Source: Bacillota bacterium | GTDB taxonomy: Bacteria > Bacillota > Clostridia > Lachnospirales > Lachnospiraceae | NCBI GenBank assembly: GCA_023413555.1 | Contig: JAEZPG010000052.1 | Coordinates: 1-64,000, forward strand | Length of the DNA stretch: 64,000 bases | Direction of reading: 5' to 3' | Part shown: positions 51,814-61,364 of the stretch, one piece after another | Position numbering within the stretch: the first letter of the stretch is position 1 | Layout of the letters: each line of letters starts with the position of its first letter | Notes under the pieces: generated by a model | The model's input: the letters and a program-made list of their open reading frames with translations, nothing else | Told to the model about the DNA's origin: nothing | Databases searched by the model: none | Made by a program: the position numbers and the translations under genes

Positions 51814-54231
51814 TTATTTATTATTTTCACAATACTCCTCCATCCATACCTGGGTACCATCCGTTGTTAAAGTTATGGCTCCACTGTCCTTAGTGACATA
51901 ATATTTACATCCTACCCTCCCCAGTCTGTCTAATAACTCCTTATGGGGATGCCCATACCTATTGCCTGAACTACAGCTGATAAGTCCAATTTGTGGAGAG
52001 ATTTCTTCTAGAAAGTCCATACCGGTAGAATTCTTTGAGCCATGGTGGGCAACTTTTAATACCTCATACTGTTTTAATTTTTCCTGTATCCTTATGTATT
52101 CTTCTCCTTCCTTTTCAACATCTCCGGTAAACAGCATGTCAAACTCCCGAAAACTTATGGAAAGCACTAACGAATAGTCATTGGCAGATACTGGAGTATA
52201 CTCCAAGGCAGGATGAAGGCAATCAATTCTTAGCTCTCCTTCCTTCAGTGAATCACCTCCCTTAAGCTTAACCACTGGAACCTCACATTCTTTTGCCGCT
52301 ACAACCAATGCATCATAGTTCTCATCCATATAAGAGATTTGAGGAAGAGCAAGTTGCCCTACCTGACATTCTCCCTTTCTAGAGGCCTCCAAAAGTTCTA
52401 GCACACCGGAAATATGATCATTATCGCAATGGGTTACAAACAAATAATCTACCTTACTAATTCCTGATGAATAGAGAAATGGAAGTATTCGGTAAGTTCC
52501 TACTTCACTTACATCCGAACTTCCACCATCGATGAGATATACATGCTCATTAGGTGTCTTAAGAACATAACAGTCTCCCTGACCCACATCTAGAGCTGTT
52601 ACCGTCAGCATGCCCTTATTGGGCCATGGTATAACTAACACAACCATTCCTAATAGAATGATAAGAATCCCGGCTCTCTTTCCCTTGCCAACAAGAAGTA
52701 GTCCCAAAATAATTAAAATAGCATATAGGTATAACTCCATCTGAGTAGGTTTACCTACCACATAATAATAAAGTGGAAGGTAGTACGTTAGTCCGCAGAT
52801 TCTATTACAGAATTCAATAATATAGTGGGGAGATGCTAGAAAGAAACGCCCAATCGGAAGGAAAAAGCATCCTAAGAAACCAGCCGGGAGGCCGAATATA
52901 ATGACATAGTCCATCATAGGAACTACGAGAAGGTTCATCAGACAAGAATAGGTGGGGATGCGGTAAAAACTAACTAACAGGATTGGATACAATATAGATT
53001 GCACAGCAAATTGAAACATAAGCAACTTAACAAGTTTGCATTGACTGTTGGTTCTTAGTCTACATAGGTATCTCAGTGACCTTGAACTTATGGAAAGTGT
53101 CTTTACCTCTTCTCTCTTCTTCCATTCCTCCACAGGTACAGCAGATATAAGAATTGGATAACTTAATCCTATTCCAAGAATTGCTCCATAGGATAGTAAA
53201 AATCCTGTATTATAGATCTGCATAGGTTCCTGTAGTAAGATCAACAAAGCACTTAGAGATATAGCCGATAGCAAATCATAAGTCCTTCCTACCATTCCGG
53301 CGCCTAAGAAAATAATCATCATCACTACTGCTCGATTTGTTGAGACACTAAATCCTGTCAGGATACCATAAAACAGAATGAATAGCACCGCTGTCGCTGT
53401 TGCCCATTTCCGTCCAAGGAGCATAGCCACAAGAGAAAATATAGCCATACCCAGTAATGTAATATGCATACCTGAGATACTAATAACATGACTAATTCCT
53501 GCTGCTTGATATAATTCTTTAATTTCCGGCTCTAAGTTTTTGGTGTCCCCTAACAACATTGCATTTAAGACAGATGCCGTATTCTCTCCCAGACTGTTAT
53601 ATACTTCTTTCATTCTGTTTCGTAATAGATACAAACCCTGGGCACAGTAGTTAACGTTGAATTGAAGTACTTTTAATTCCATTGCCATCATGCGGTAATC
53701 AATATTTTGCAATTTATGATAGAAGCGCTCATCAAACTGACCAGGGTTGGTTGGACTTGTAAATAAAGATAACTTACCGGATACTGAAACTCTATTGCCT
53801 AACTCAAGTTTCGGCATCTCCTTGATATAAACATAGATTGTGGAATTGTTATGGTAATTGTGATTAGAATTGAATTTTAAAAGAGAGTTGTTATAAGAAA
53901 CATCAGATAGCAAAAGCTGATATGTATCATCCTTCTGAAGAATATTTGCAATGGTTCCTTCACAGGAGGTATACACTGGACCATTCTCCAAGGCCTGATC
54001 CACTGGACCGGGGAGTTTTTGATTCCACATAAAGACAGCCCCCAAAAGAAATGTAATTGGTATAAAGAATAGAAAAAAGTCATACCGATTAACAGATTGT
54101 CGAAACCAGAAAAATATAAGAAAACATAACAGTGCTAATGCCAGTATTATTCGAATAATAAAGGAAAGTTCATATAATAACCCTCCCAAAACATAGGCTC
54201 CAAGTAACAAGAGTAATGGTCGTTTAATCAA
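51814..54231 (-). CDS. comEC: DNA internalisation protein ComEC/Rec2
   Basis: 805 residues from TTG 54231, eight bases after GGAGG; a GTG at 54264 lies before this ribosome binding site and is less likely. N-terminal soluble domain, then ten or so membrane helices with the ComEC core (ISHVISISGMHITLLGMAIF), then a metallo-beta-lactamase-like domain (DVGQGDCYVL, FVTHCDNDHISGV, VAHHGSKNST). It forms the channel for single-stranded DNA during transformation. It is the last gene of a minus-strand set starting at comEA. Confidence 0.95.
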   Translation of the reverse strand: MIKRPLLLLLGAYVLGGLLYELSFIIRIILALALLCFLIFFWFRQSVNRYDFFLFFIPITFLLGAVFMWNQKLPGPVDQALENGPVYTSCEGTIANILQKDDTYQLLLSDVSYNNSLLKFNSNHNYHNNSTIYVYIKEMPKLELGNRVSVSGKLSLFTSPTNPGQFDERFYHKLQNIDYRMMAMELKVLQFNVNYCAQGLYLLRNRMKEVYNSLGENTASVLNAMLLGDTKNLEPEIKELYQAAGISHVISISGMHITLLGMAIFSLVAMLLGRKWATATAVLFILFYGILTGFSVSTNRAVVMMIIFLGAGMVGRTYDLLSAISLSALLILLQEPMQIYNTGFLLSYGAILGIGLSYPILISAVPVEEWKKREEVKTLSISSRSLRYLCRLRTNSQCKLVKLLMFQFAVQSILYPILLVSFYRIPTYSCLMNLLVVPMMDYVIIFGLPAGFLGCFFLPIGRFFLASPHYIIEFCNRICGLTYYLPLYYYVVGKPTQMELYLYAILIILGLLLVGKGKRAGILIILLGMVVLVIPWPNKGMLTVTALDVGQGDCYVLKTPNEHVYLIDGGSSDVSEVGTYRILPFLYSSGISKVDYLFVTHCDNDHISGVLELLEASRKGECQVGQLALPQISYMDENYDALVVAAKECEVPVVKLKGGDSLKEGELRIDCLHPALEYTPVSANDYSLVLSISFREFDMLFTGDVEKEGEEYIRIQEKLKQYEVLKVAHHGSKNSTGMDFLEEISPQIGLISCSSGNRYGHPHKELLDRLGRVGCKYYVTKDSGAITLTTDGTQVWMEEYCENNK

Positions 54232-54305
54232 ACAAGGTACCTCCAGATAAGATATTTTATGCACTCAAATTTATCTCTGTAGGTACCTTTTCATCTAGGA
54301 AACAT

Positions 54306-55229
54306 CTAGGACTCTTTTATCAAATCATAATTAATTTCAAAATATTGATCAAAATTATCGACTGAACCATAACTTCGTACTTTTTTTCCATCAATGGTAA
54401 ACTTTACTTTATTAACAGCTGGTAGACTAGTCAATGAATTGACGATGGAGTACACGATAAGCTCGTCATCTATATTTTCTGTCTTTTTCATAAACTCGGA
54501 GCTCAAGTCCACATAGCAACAATAATCTATAGTGACTATGCTATTGCATCTGGTACCCTTTGGTATCACACTATAAATAGACTGGTTTAGACCTTTGATA
54601 TTGGCAGGACCTTGAATCAGTTGGTCAATAATAATCTTCTCCAAAGAAGTGGTTCCATCATAATCTGCAGTAGCATCTACTGCTATGAGAGTATCATAAT
54701 TCTTGTTGGCATAACAGAGCACTATGTTCTGCTGCGCTTGATAATTACTGCCTTCAATAAAGGTATTGGCATTCATAACTCCTACAACCTTACCATCTTC
54801 CTGCAAGGCCACCTGATTAATATAAAACTCCACACCTGTAATACCCGGGATTTGACATAACGTCTTTACAATTGCTGCCCTGTGCAGGGTTTCTTGGGCT
54901 CCAGTAAGTGTGTCGTAGCTAATATCAAAATTCAGTCTTATGACAGTAGCACCTTCCGATAACAAATAAGTTGGAAGATGTATTCCATCCGATATTGGCT
55001 TTTTAGAAGTAACATCCTTAGGGGTTCCTCCCAAAGCTTGAATAAATTCACGTATGAGCTCTTCCTTATCTGTGTGTTTAGGGGTAAAGGATTGTTTTAC
55101 TAACGCTGTCTCATTACTATTTATATAATAGACATAATAATCTGATTCTACTGTGTCCTCTTTGTTACTGCAGGAGTATAAAAACACAAGACTAATCAAC
55201 AGCAGAATAACAATCTGTATCTTCTTCAT
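54306..55229 (-). CDS. Lipoprotein with two GerMN domains
   Basis: 307 residues. Lipobox FLYSC (Cys ~20). Two GerMN repeats: first SFTPKHTDKEELIREFIQAL with GITGVEFYINQVAL, second SLEKIIIDQLIQGPANIKGL with AVNKVKFTIDGKKV. GerMN lipoproteins act in germination or accompany two-component systems (LpqB in actinobacteria). Directly downstream of the sensor kinase, so a kinase-modulating role is plausible. AAAGGAGG before ATG. Confidence 0.82.
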   Translation of the reverse strand: MKKIQIVILLLISLVFLYSCSNKEDTVESDYYVYYINSNETALVKQSFTPKHTDKEELIREFIQALGGTPKDVTSKKPISDGIHLPTYLLSEGATVIRLNFDISYDTLTGAQETLHRAAIVKTLCQIPGITGVEFYINQVALQEDGKVVGVMNANTFIEGSNYQAQQNIVLCYANKNYDTLIAVDATADYDGTTSLEKIIIDQLIQGPANIKGLNQSIYSVIPKGTRCNSIVTIDYCCYVDLSSEFMKKTENIDDELIVYSIVNSLTSLPAVNKVKFTIDGKKVRSYGSVDNFDQYFEINYDLIKES

Positions 55230-55247
55230 ATAGGCCTCCTTTGCTAA

Positions 55248-56765
55248 CTAAGAGATATAATTCAATGGAATTCTGACAGTGAAGGTCGTGCCCTCCTTCT
55301 CTTTGCTATATACCTTAATCGCTCCGCGATGCATAAGTATCGCATTACGGGTTATGGATAAGCCAAGACCAGTTCCTCCTGTCTCTCTAGATCTAGCTTT
55401 ATCAATGCGGTAGAAACGCTCAAAAATATGATCCTGTAATTCCTCTGGGATTCCAACACCGGAATCAGATACCTTTACATAGAAAAACTTGTGATCTGCA
55501 TTTAAGGAGACACGCACCCAACCTTCATCATAATTGTATTTAATCGCATTCTCTATCAGATTGCTTATGGCTAAGGAAATCTTAACCTCATCTACCTCAG
55601 CAATAACAGGTCGGAAGCTTTCAAAGATTAATTCAATACTTCTTGTAGAAGCAATAGGTTTCAAACGCTTTAGAATTTGTTCTAAAAGTTCGTTGATATC
55701 CACGCTACTAATATTCATTTCTCCTGCTTTCTTGTCTAACTTCACAAGAGACAACAAATCATTGATTATCTTATTTTCACGTTCAATCTCTTCAGCGATA
55801 TCAACTAGAAATTCACGATACAGTTCAGGAGACACATCCTCCTGCATCAACAGTGAGTCTGCCAAAACCTTAACAGAAGTGATTGGTGTCTTTAATTCAT
55901 GTGACACGTTACTAACAAATTCCTGCCTAGAACTTTCAAGATGCTGTATTCTTCCAATCATCTGATTAAAAGATTCCACCATGCTTTCCACTTCCGAGTA
56001 ACCTGAAATAGTTACTCTTTCATCAAAAGAGCTTTCAGACACATGATCTATACTGGAAATCATTTTCTTAAATGGTTTAGTTACCAAAAAAGAGAAACCC
56101 AAAGCAAAAATAAATATAAGAAGTATGAATATAACAATTAATAAGTACGTTTTCTGATGTACTGAGGCCATCGTTTTATAGATATCCTCTATGGAAACTT
56201 TTACAAGCATCACGCCACCTATAGCAGTATCTGACTCATTAGATTCACTTGCATTGCTCACAACCACTGCCTCATTATTTGCGCTATCGGTAGAAATCTT
56301 TGTGTTAATAGGCATTGCAATTTCAATTGCATCTCGTACAACTTTATTACTAGTTTCACCCTTCATAGCCATCATGACTGGCTCCGACACAAAATACTGC
56401 AACGTAGTTCCTGTCCCCTGAGTACCATAAGTATAGGTGTCTTGCAACACTCTACACTTACTGTTGATTAAAATCACACGTCCGCTGTATTGCTCAGCAA
56501 TAATACGGATTTCTGTTGCAATATCTTGATTATCTTCCCCATACAGTATTCTATTCTGGGAAATCTTGTCCCCTAATAAATCCAACCTTCGGTTGATATC
56601 ATCTATTCGGTACTCAATCGCCTTAGCCTCATATCGCGCAGTAACAATCTCAATAAAGATAGCCATAGGGACACATCCTATTAATAGCAATACTACGAAT
56701 AATTGGAGTCTCATACTCTTCATGTATTTCTTTATCTTTTTAAATCTAGCGAATATAGAAAACAC
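55248..56765 (-). CDS. Sensor histidine kinase with HAMP domain
   Basis: 505 residues. Membrane helices near 20-40 and 205-230 flank a ~165-residue extracellular sensor. HAMP follows, then His in VSNVSHELKTPITSV, the N box NLIENAIKYN, and G boxes DSGVGIPEEL and GGTGLGLSI. WalK/PhoR-like. The start (GTG 56765) is uncertain because the ribosome binding site overlaps it. Partner of the response regulator at 57180, though a repeat-rich ORF and a hairpin lie between them. Confidence 0.92.
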   Translation of the reverse strand: MFSIFARFKKIKKYMKSMRLQLFVVLLLIGCVPMAIFIEIVTARYEAKAIEYRIDDINRRLDLLGDKISQNRILYGEDNQDIATEIRIIAEQYSGRVILINSKCRVLQDTYTYGTQGTGTTLQYFVSEPVMMAMKGETSNKVVRDAIEIAMPINTKISTDSANNEAVVVSNASESNESDTAIGGVMLVKVSIEDIYKTMASVHQKTYLLIVIFILLIFIFALGFSFLVTKPFKKMISSIDHVSESSFDERVTISGYSEVESMVESFNQMIGRIQHLESSRQEFVSNVSHELKTPITSVKVLADSLLMQEDVSPELYREFLVDIAEEIERENKIINDLLSLVKLDKKAGEMNISSVDINELLEQILKRLKPIASTRSIELIFESFRPVIAEVDEVKISLAISNLIENAIKYNYDEGWVRVSLNADHKFFYVKVSDSGVGIPEELQDHIFERFYRIDKARSRETGGTGLGLSITRNAILMHRGAIKVYSKEKEGTTFTVRIPLNYIS

Positions 56766-56789
56766 CTCTTTCTATCTCTGGTGCAGTAT

Positions 56790-56826
56790 AATATGGTAGA
56801 GACCCAATGTGAATCTCTACCATATT
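56790..56826. other. Strong hairpin upstream of the sensor kinase
   Basis: AATATGGTAGAGA and TCTCTACCATATT pair perfectly over 13 bases with an 11-base loop. It lies between the GW-rich ORF and the kinase. No T-run on the minus strand, so attenuation or processing is possible. Confidence 0.6.
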
Positions 56827-56851
56827 GTACAAATTGTATCATCTAATTGTA

Positions 56852-57097
56852 TTAACGCCACGGTTCTCTTCCTGGTCCTCTTCCTGGACTCCAACCTGGT
56901 CCTCTTCCTGGACCCCAGCCTGAACCCCAGCCTGGACCCCAACCTGGACCCCAACCTGGACCTCTTCTTGGACAACATCCTGGACCCCAGCCCCAATTAG
57001 GTGGACGTGAGCCGCAACCCCATGGAGAACCACAACCTCTCCAATTGGCTGTCTCTAATGTATCAGTTGTTTTTTTATCAGAAAACTCATTTTGCAT
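56852..57097 (-). CDS. Gly/Pro/Trp-rich tandem-repeat small protein
   Basis: 81 residues from ATG 57097, with GGTGA upstream. N-terminus ordinary (MQNEFSDKKTTDTLETANWR), then CGSPWGCGSRPPNWGWGPG, then imperfect GPGW/GPGR/GSGW repeats rich in Gly, Trp, Arg and Pro. Four Cys. It lies between response regulator and kinase genes on the same strand. The DNA repeat unit is about 12 bases. No known family; the antisense frames are also open because of the repeat, so coding status is not certain. Confidence 0.5.
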   Translation of the reverse strand: MQNEFSDKKTTDTLETANWRGCGSPWGCGSRPPNWGWGPGCCPRRGPGWGPGWGPGWGSGWGPGRGPGWSPGRGPGREPWR

Positions 57098-57179
57098 AAT
57101 ATCACCAATCATTTTATCTTATCTACACTATTAATATATGCAAATGTCGAACTATGGTGATAATAATCTTATTTTTGCA

Positions 57180-57869
57180 TTATCCTTGAAAGAAATATCC
57201 TACACCCCATTTGGTATGTATATACTGAGGCTCACTTGGATTTCCTTCAATCTTTTCACGAAGACGTCTAATATGAACATCTACTGTCCTTACATCACCT
57301 GGGTAATCATAGCCCCAAACTAAATTAAGAAGATTCTCTCTACTGTATACCTTGTTCGGATTAAGCATCACTAGCTCTAATAAGTCAAATTCCTTGGCTG
57401 TAAGATTAACCTCTGTGCCATTTATATAAACTCTCCTAGATTCGCAATCTACTTTGATATTACCAAAAGTGTATACTTTAGCAACTTCCTCAATATTCTC
57501 CTTCTTCGTACTTCTTCTCATAATAGCTTTAATTCTGGCTTTTACCTCCAGAATATTAAATGGTTTAATGATATAATCGTCAGCTCCGTATTCCAAACCT
57601 AGTATCTTATCCATGTCATCACCCTTTGCTGTCAACATGATAATTGGTACATTGCTGAATTCTCTAATCTGCACGCATACGTCAAATCCATTCATCTTTG
57701 GAAGCATTACATCCAGTAAAATAATATCATATTCCTTAAACTTTGCAGCCTGAAGCGCTTCCTCACCATCATAGGCGCAATCAACCTCCATGCCATCCTG
57801 CTCAAGGCTAAAACGAATGCCCTTTACTATTAATTTTTCATCATCAACTACAAGAACTTTTTTACCCAT
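57180..57869 (-). CDS. OmpR/PhoB-family response regulator
   Basis: 229 residues from ATG 57869 (GAGGTGG upstream). Receiver: VVDDEKLIVKG, phospho-acceptor Asp in IILLDVMLPKMNGF, and YIIKPFNILEV. C-terminal winged helix: LTAKEFDLLELVMLNPNKVY, DVHIRRLREKIEGNP and WGVGYFF. WalR/PhoP-like. It starts 11 bases past the comEA stop, so the two are one operon. Confidence 0.94.
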   Translation of the reverse strand: MGKKVLVVDDEKLIVKGIRFSLEQDGMEVDCAYDGEEALQAAKFKEYDIILLDVMLPKMNGFDVCVQIREFSNVPIIMLTAKGDDMDKILGLEYGADDYIIKPFNILEVKARIKAIMRRSTKKENIEEVAKVYTFGNIKVDCESRRVYINGTEVNLTAKEFDLLELVMLNPNKVYSRENLLNLVWGYDYPGDVRTVDVHIRRLREKIEGNPSEPQYIHTKWGVGYFFQG

Positions 57870-57879
57870 CTTATCCACC

Positions 57880-58542
57880 TCATTTAACTTTAATATAATC
57901 TTTTATCTTTGTATACAAACCAGTCTTTATCCCAGTAATATTCATCAATTCTTCTTTACTTTGAAAACTCCCATGCTCTTCCCGATAGGAAATAATAGCT
58001 GCGGCCTTTGTTTCTCCAATTCCGGGAAGTTCCATTAGTTCTTTCAAATCAGCTTGATTAATATTTACTAATTGGCTGGTATTCGTTTGGTTCGATTTAT
58101 CTTTCTCTTGTAAGCCACTTACTTTATCCTCTGTAGTGGTTTTCTCTGAAACAGAATAACTACCTTGCTCCATTTCCTTTTTGGAAGGAATATAAATCTG
58201 TTCTCCATCTACTACAACTCTGGCCAGATTTACACATTCAGGTGCTGCCTGTTTTGTAAATCCTCCTGCCAGTTCAACAGCGTCTGTTACTCTGGAATCC
58301 ACCGCCAATTCATAGACCTCAGGTTTTTTCACCTGACCACAGATGTACACGTATACCTTACCGCTTAAATTAACAGTGTCTGGCGGAGCAGAGACATGCT
58401 CACTTACGTTGGATGGCTGAGGTGACTGTGACATCAACTCCATAACCAACGAATCCGTTTTCTCACTGCAACTATAGAATAATCCCGTTGCCCCTAAAAA
58501 AGCAGCTGTAAGTAATGCCTTTACAACGCTTTTTTTGTTCAT
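57880..58542 (-). CDS. comEA: Competence protein ComEA
   Basis: 220 residues. Predicted lipoprotein (GLFYSC), unlike the membrane-helix-anchored Bacillus protein. SLBB-type domain VYVYICGQVKKPEVYELAVD, a linker, and a C-terminal helix-hairpin-helix pair (INQADLKELMELPGIGETKA, FQSKEELMNITGIKTG) that binds double-stranded DNA. Delivers DNA to ComEC during transformation. First gene of the set running to comEC. Confidence 0.92.
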   Translation of the reverse strand: MNKKSVVKALLTAAFLGATGLFYSCSEKTDSLVMELMSQSPQPSNVSEHVSAPPDTVNLSGKVYVYICGQVKKPEVYELAVDSRVTDAVELAGGFTKQAAPECVNLARVVVDGEQIYIPSKKEMEQGSYSVSEKTTTEDKVSGLQEKDKSNQTNTSQLVNINQADLKELMELPGIGETKAAAIISYREEHGSFQSKEELMNITGIKTGLYTKIKDYIKVK

Positions 58543-58666
58543 ATTCTACTTCCTTTACTTAATATTGCAACATTACTGTTACATATTTATTCTACCTAAT
58601 CAACTTTTGTTTTACAATAGCATTTTGTACATCTTAAGATTTTTATAACAATCTTAAATGTTATAT

Positions 58667-59104
58667 CTATTTTTCCCACTTAAAAATGACAAAACCAACA
58701 ATCGCCACTGCCATACCTATTAGCTTTCTCCATTGGAAATCTTCCTTTTCCACACCAAACATTCCAAATAACTCAATAATATAAGCAACTAAAAGCTGTG
58801 CGATTACAATGAGAAGCGCGGCTTTAGCAGGCCCTAAGCTATTCATGGACTTAATTACCGTTATGGTAATAAAAGCTCCAAGGACTCCACCTAGAAGCAT
58901 ATACTTTCCATCGATTCTAAATAACGCTGAGAAACTTGATTCTCTGCCTGTGAGATACCAGGCACCCAAACAAATGACAAGAGCAGTAACTTGGACAAAG
59001 CTAGCCGAAACCCACAAGCTGGTCTGCTTTGTCACTCCTGCATTAAAAACTCCCTGAATACTCATTAAAGCACCGGATAACAACGCAATCAGTAATCCCC
59101 ACAT
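58667..59104 (-). CDS. DMT-superfamily transporter (YdcZ/DUF606-like)
   Basis: 145 residues, five hydrophobic segments covering nearly the whole length, starting LLIALLSGALMSIQGVFNAG. Half-length members of the drug/metabolite transporter family usually act as dimers. Substrate unknown. AAAAGGAG before the ATG; stands alone. Confidence 0.83.
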   Translation of the reverse strand: MWGLLIALLSGALMSIQGVFNAGVTKQTSLWVSASFVQVTALVICLGAWYLTGRESSFSALFRIDGKYMLLGGVLGAFITITVIKSMNSLGPAKAALLIVIAQLLVAYIIELFGMFGVEKEDFQWRKLIGMAVAIVGFVIFKWEK

Positions 59105-59205
59105 AGCATTCTCCTTTTAAATTTAATAAGACTGTATCTGTTTTACCAGCATACAGTCTCTTATATTGTTACCCGTTTCTAACAACCTATACAGGTTTTA
59201 ATTAT

Positions 59206-59227
59206 CAAGTACGCCTTCGCGTACTTG
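59206..59227. terminator. Hairpin after argD
   Basis: CAAGTACGC-CTTC-GCGTACTTG, a perfect nine-base-pair stem with a tetraloop, about 35 bases past the argD stop. T-run weak on the minus strand. Confidence 0.55.
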
Positions 59228-59262
59228 CTGACTACCTACATAGCTGAGAGGCTATTCTTCTT

Positions 59263-60441
59263 TCAAGATAAACAATCCTTCAAAATCGTAATCATGTCAT
59301 CTATGTGTTTCTTTTCAATTACAAGTGGCGGAACAAAACGAAGGATATTAGCACCTGCAGAAATCACAAGTAAACCTTTTTCTTGGGCTTTTACAATAAT
59401 ATCATTTACAGGATCTTTACACTCAATCCCCTGCATCAATCCTTTCCCACGGCGTTCTACCATGCAGTCACTTTCTTTAACCAATTGATCCAGTTGATTT
59501 TCAAAATAAGTACTAACTTCTTTTACATGATACAGAATGTCTAACTGCTTAAATTGGTCGAACACAGCATTTATTGCTGCACCAGCTAGAGGATTATATC
59601 CATAGGTAGTGCCATGATCTCCCGGTTCCATGGCCGATGCTGCCTTTCCTTTCGCAGCAAAGGCTCCAACTGGAATTCCACAGCCTAATGCTTTAGCAGA
59701 TGTCATAACATCCGGGCAGACACCATACCCCTGGTAGGCAAACATATCACCAGTTCTACCCATGCCACATTGTATCTCATCACATATCATAAGGATGTCA
59801 TGTTCATCACATAACTTACGAATTCCCTTTATGAATTCGTCTGTAGCTGGATATATTCCACCCTCTCCCTGTACGGTCTCTATGAGAATCCCACAAGTCT
59901 TATCTGAAATCTGAGCCTTTACACTGTGAAGGTCATTAAAAATCGCAAACTTAATATGAGGAAGCATCGGACCAAAGGCAGTCTGATATTTAGGCTGACC
60001 TGTTACAGAAAGCGCACCCATGCTTCGTCCATGAAAGGAGTGATTCATGGCGATTATCTCACCATCTGCCTGACCAGTTTTCTTGTAATAATACTTTCTA
60101 GCGACCTTAATAGCCCCTTCTATCGCCTCTGTTCCAGAATTGGTAAAGAAGACTTTCTCCATATCAGAGGCTTCGGTTAACTTCTTTGCTGCTTCCACAG
60201 AAGGCTTATTATAATATAAATTGGAGGTATGTATTAAAGCATCTACCTGGGCCTTTAGCGCATTTTTATAATATTCATTGCTATAACCTAAGGCAAATAC
60301 TGCGATTCCTGCCGCAAAATCAAGATACGGTTTGCCCTCTTCATCATATAGGTAAACATCCTCCCCTTTGTCTAGGACAATATTATATCGGTTATAAACA
60401 GGGAGAAATACTTTCTTTGCTTCTTCGATTACCTTACTCAT
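59263..60441 (-). CDS. argD: Acetylornithine aminotransferase
   Basis: 392 residues from ATG 60441, seven bases after GGTGG. Class III PLP aminotransferase: FFTNSGTEAIEGAIKVARKY, NHSFHGRSMGALSVTG, ICDEIQCGMGRTG, and the PLP Lys in TSAKALGCGIPVGA. Converts N-acetylglutamate semialdehyde to N-acetylornithine. It overlaps argB by eight bases; last gene of argCJBD. Confidence 0.95.
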   Translation of the reverse strand: MSKVIEEAKKVFLPVYNRYNIVLDKGEDVYLYDEEGKPYLDFAAGIAVFALGYSNEYYKNALKAQVDALIHTSNLYYNKPSVEAAKKLTEASDMEKVFFTNSGTEAIEGAIKVARKYYYKKTGQADGEIIAMNHSFHGRSMGALSVTGQPKYQTAFGPMLPHIKFAIFNDLHSVKAQISDKTCGILIETVQGEGGIYPATDEFIKGIRKLCDEHDILMICDEIQCGMGRTGDMFAYQGYGVCPDVMTSAKALGCGIPVGAFAAKGKAASAMEPGDHGTTYGYNPLAGAAINAVFDQFKQLDILYHVKEVSTYFENQLDQLVKESDCMVERRGKGLMQGIECKDPVNDIIVKAQEKGLLVISAGANILRFVPPLVIEKKHIDDMITILKDCLS

Positions 60442-61327
60442 TCTCGAACCACCCTTCATTGTTTATAATTGCAGTTCCAATACCTTTTTTTGTAAAAAAC
60501 TCCAGAAGAAGACAATGATCTCTTCTTCCGTCTATGATATATACTCGATTTACACCATTTTCAACGGCTTCAATACAGTTATTTAGTTTAGGAATCATTC
60601 CCCCTCCGATAAAGCCCTGATCAATCAGCTCATGAGCATGATCTAGAGTTAAATAAGAGATTAATGTACTCTTATCATCAGGATCCAGACACACTCCATC
60701 AATATCTGTCAAAAATGCCAGCTTTTCTGCCCCGATGGCCATAGCCACAGCACAGGCTGCATCGTCTGCATTGATGTTATAGGTCTGGTATTGATCATCT
60801 AAACCAATTGGAGCAATAATAGGGATAAAATCATTGTCTATAAGAGAATCAATCAAAGCGGTATTGACCTCTTTGATATTTCCTACAAAGCCAATATCCT
60901 GACCATTCACAAGCTTCTTATCTACCTTAAGGGTGGCTCCATCTTTTCCACTGATTCCAACTGCTTTGACACCAAGCTGCTCTACCATCTGTACCAAATG
61001 CTTATTCACGCGGCTTAGAACCATCTCGGCCACTTCCATAGTTTCCTCATCGGTTTCTCTAAGGCCTTCCACAAACTTGGTCTGTTTTCCGATTTTCCCG
61101 AGCCATTTGCTGATTTCCTTGCCACCACCATGAACAATAATTGGTTTCATGCCAACTAGTTTTAGTAGGGCGACATCTTTTGTTACACTACTTTGAAGAT
61201 TCTCATCTAACATCGCGCTTCCGCCGTATTTGATTACTACTTTCTTGTTATTATATTGTCTGATATATGGCAATGCCTCAATAAGAGTATTGGCTTTTAT
61301 TGTGATCTGCTCTATGTAATTATCCAT
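60434..61327 (-). CDS. argB: Acetylglutamate kinase
   Basis: 297 residues from ATG 61327 (AGGAAG upstream); upstream in-frame starts would lie in or near argJ. Amino-acid kinase fold: VIKYGGSAMLD, PIIVHGGGKEIS, then INADDAACAVAMAIGAEKLA and FIGGGMIPKLNNCIEAVENG. Phosphorylates N-acetylglutamate. Length and an N-terminal helix fit the arginine-inhibited hexameric type. Confidence 0.95.
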   Translation of the reverse strand: MDNYIEQITIKANTLIEALPYIRQYNNKKVVIKYGGSAMLDENLQSSVTKDVALLKLVGMKPIIVHGGGKEISKWLGKIGKQTKFVEGLRETDEETMEVAEMVLSRVNKHLVQMVEQLGVKAVGISGKDGATLKVDKKLVNGQDIGFVGNIKEVNTALIDSLIDNDFIPIIAPIGLDDQYQTYNINADDAACAVAMAIGAEKLAFLTDIDGVCLDPDDKSTLISYLTLDHAHELIDQGFIGGGMIPKLNNCIEAVENGVNRVYIIDGRRDHCLLLEFFTKKGIGTAIINNEGWFENE

Positions 61328-61364
61328 TTTTTCTTCCTTCTCGTTCATATTCCCCATCTTCCCT

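Noticed and set aside
56870..56975. Possible CRISPR-like array
   Set aside because: The repeats are short (~12 bases), contiguous and without spacers; they are coding tandem repeats.
56809..57033. Plus- and minus-strand alternative ORFs over the GW repeat
   Set aside because: The tandem repeat keeps several frames open. Only the frame with an ordinary N-terminus and ribosome binding site was kept.
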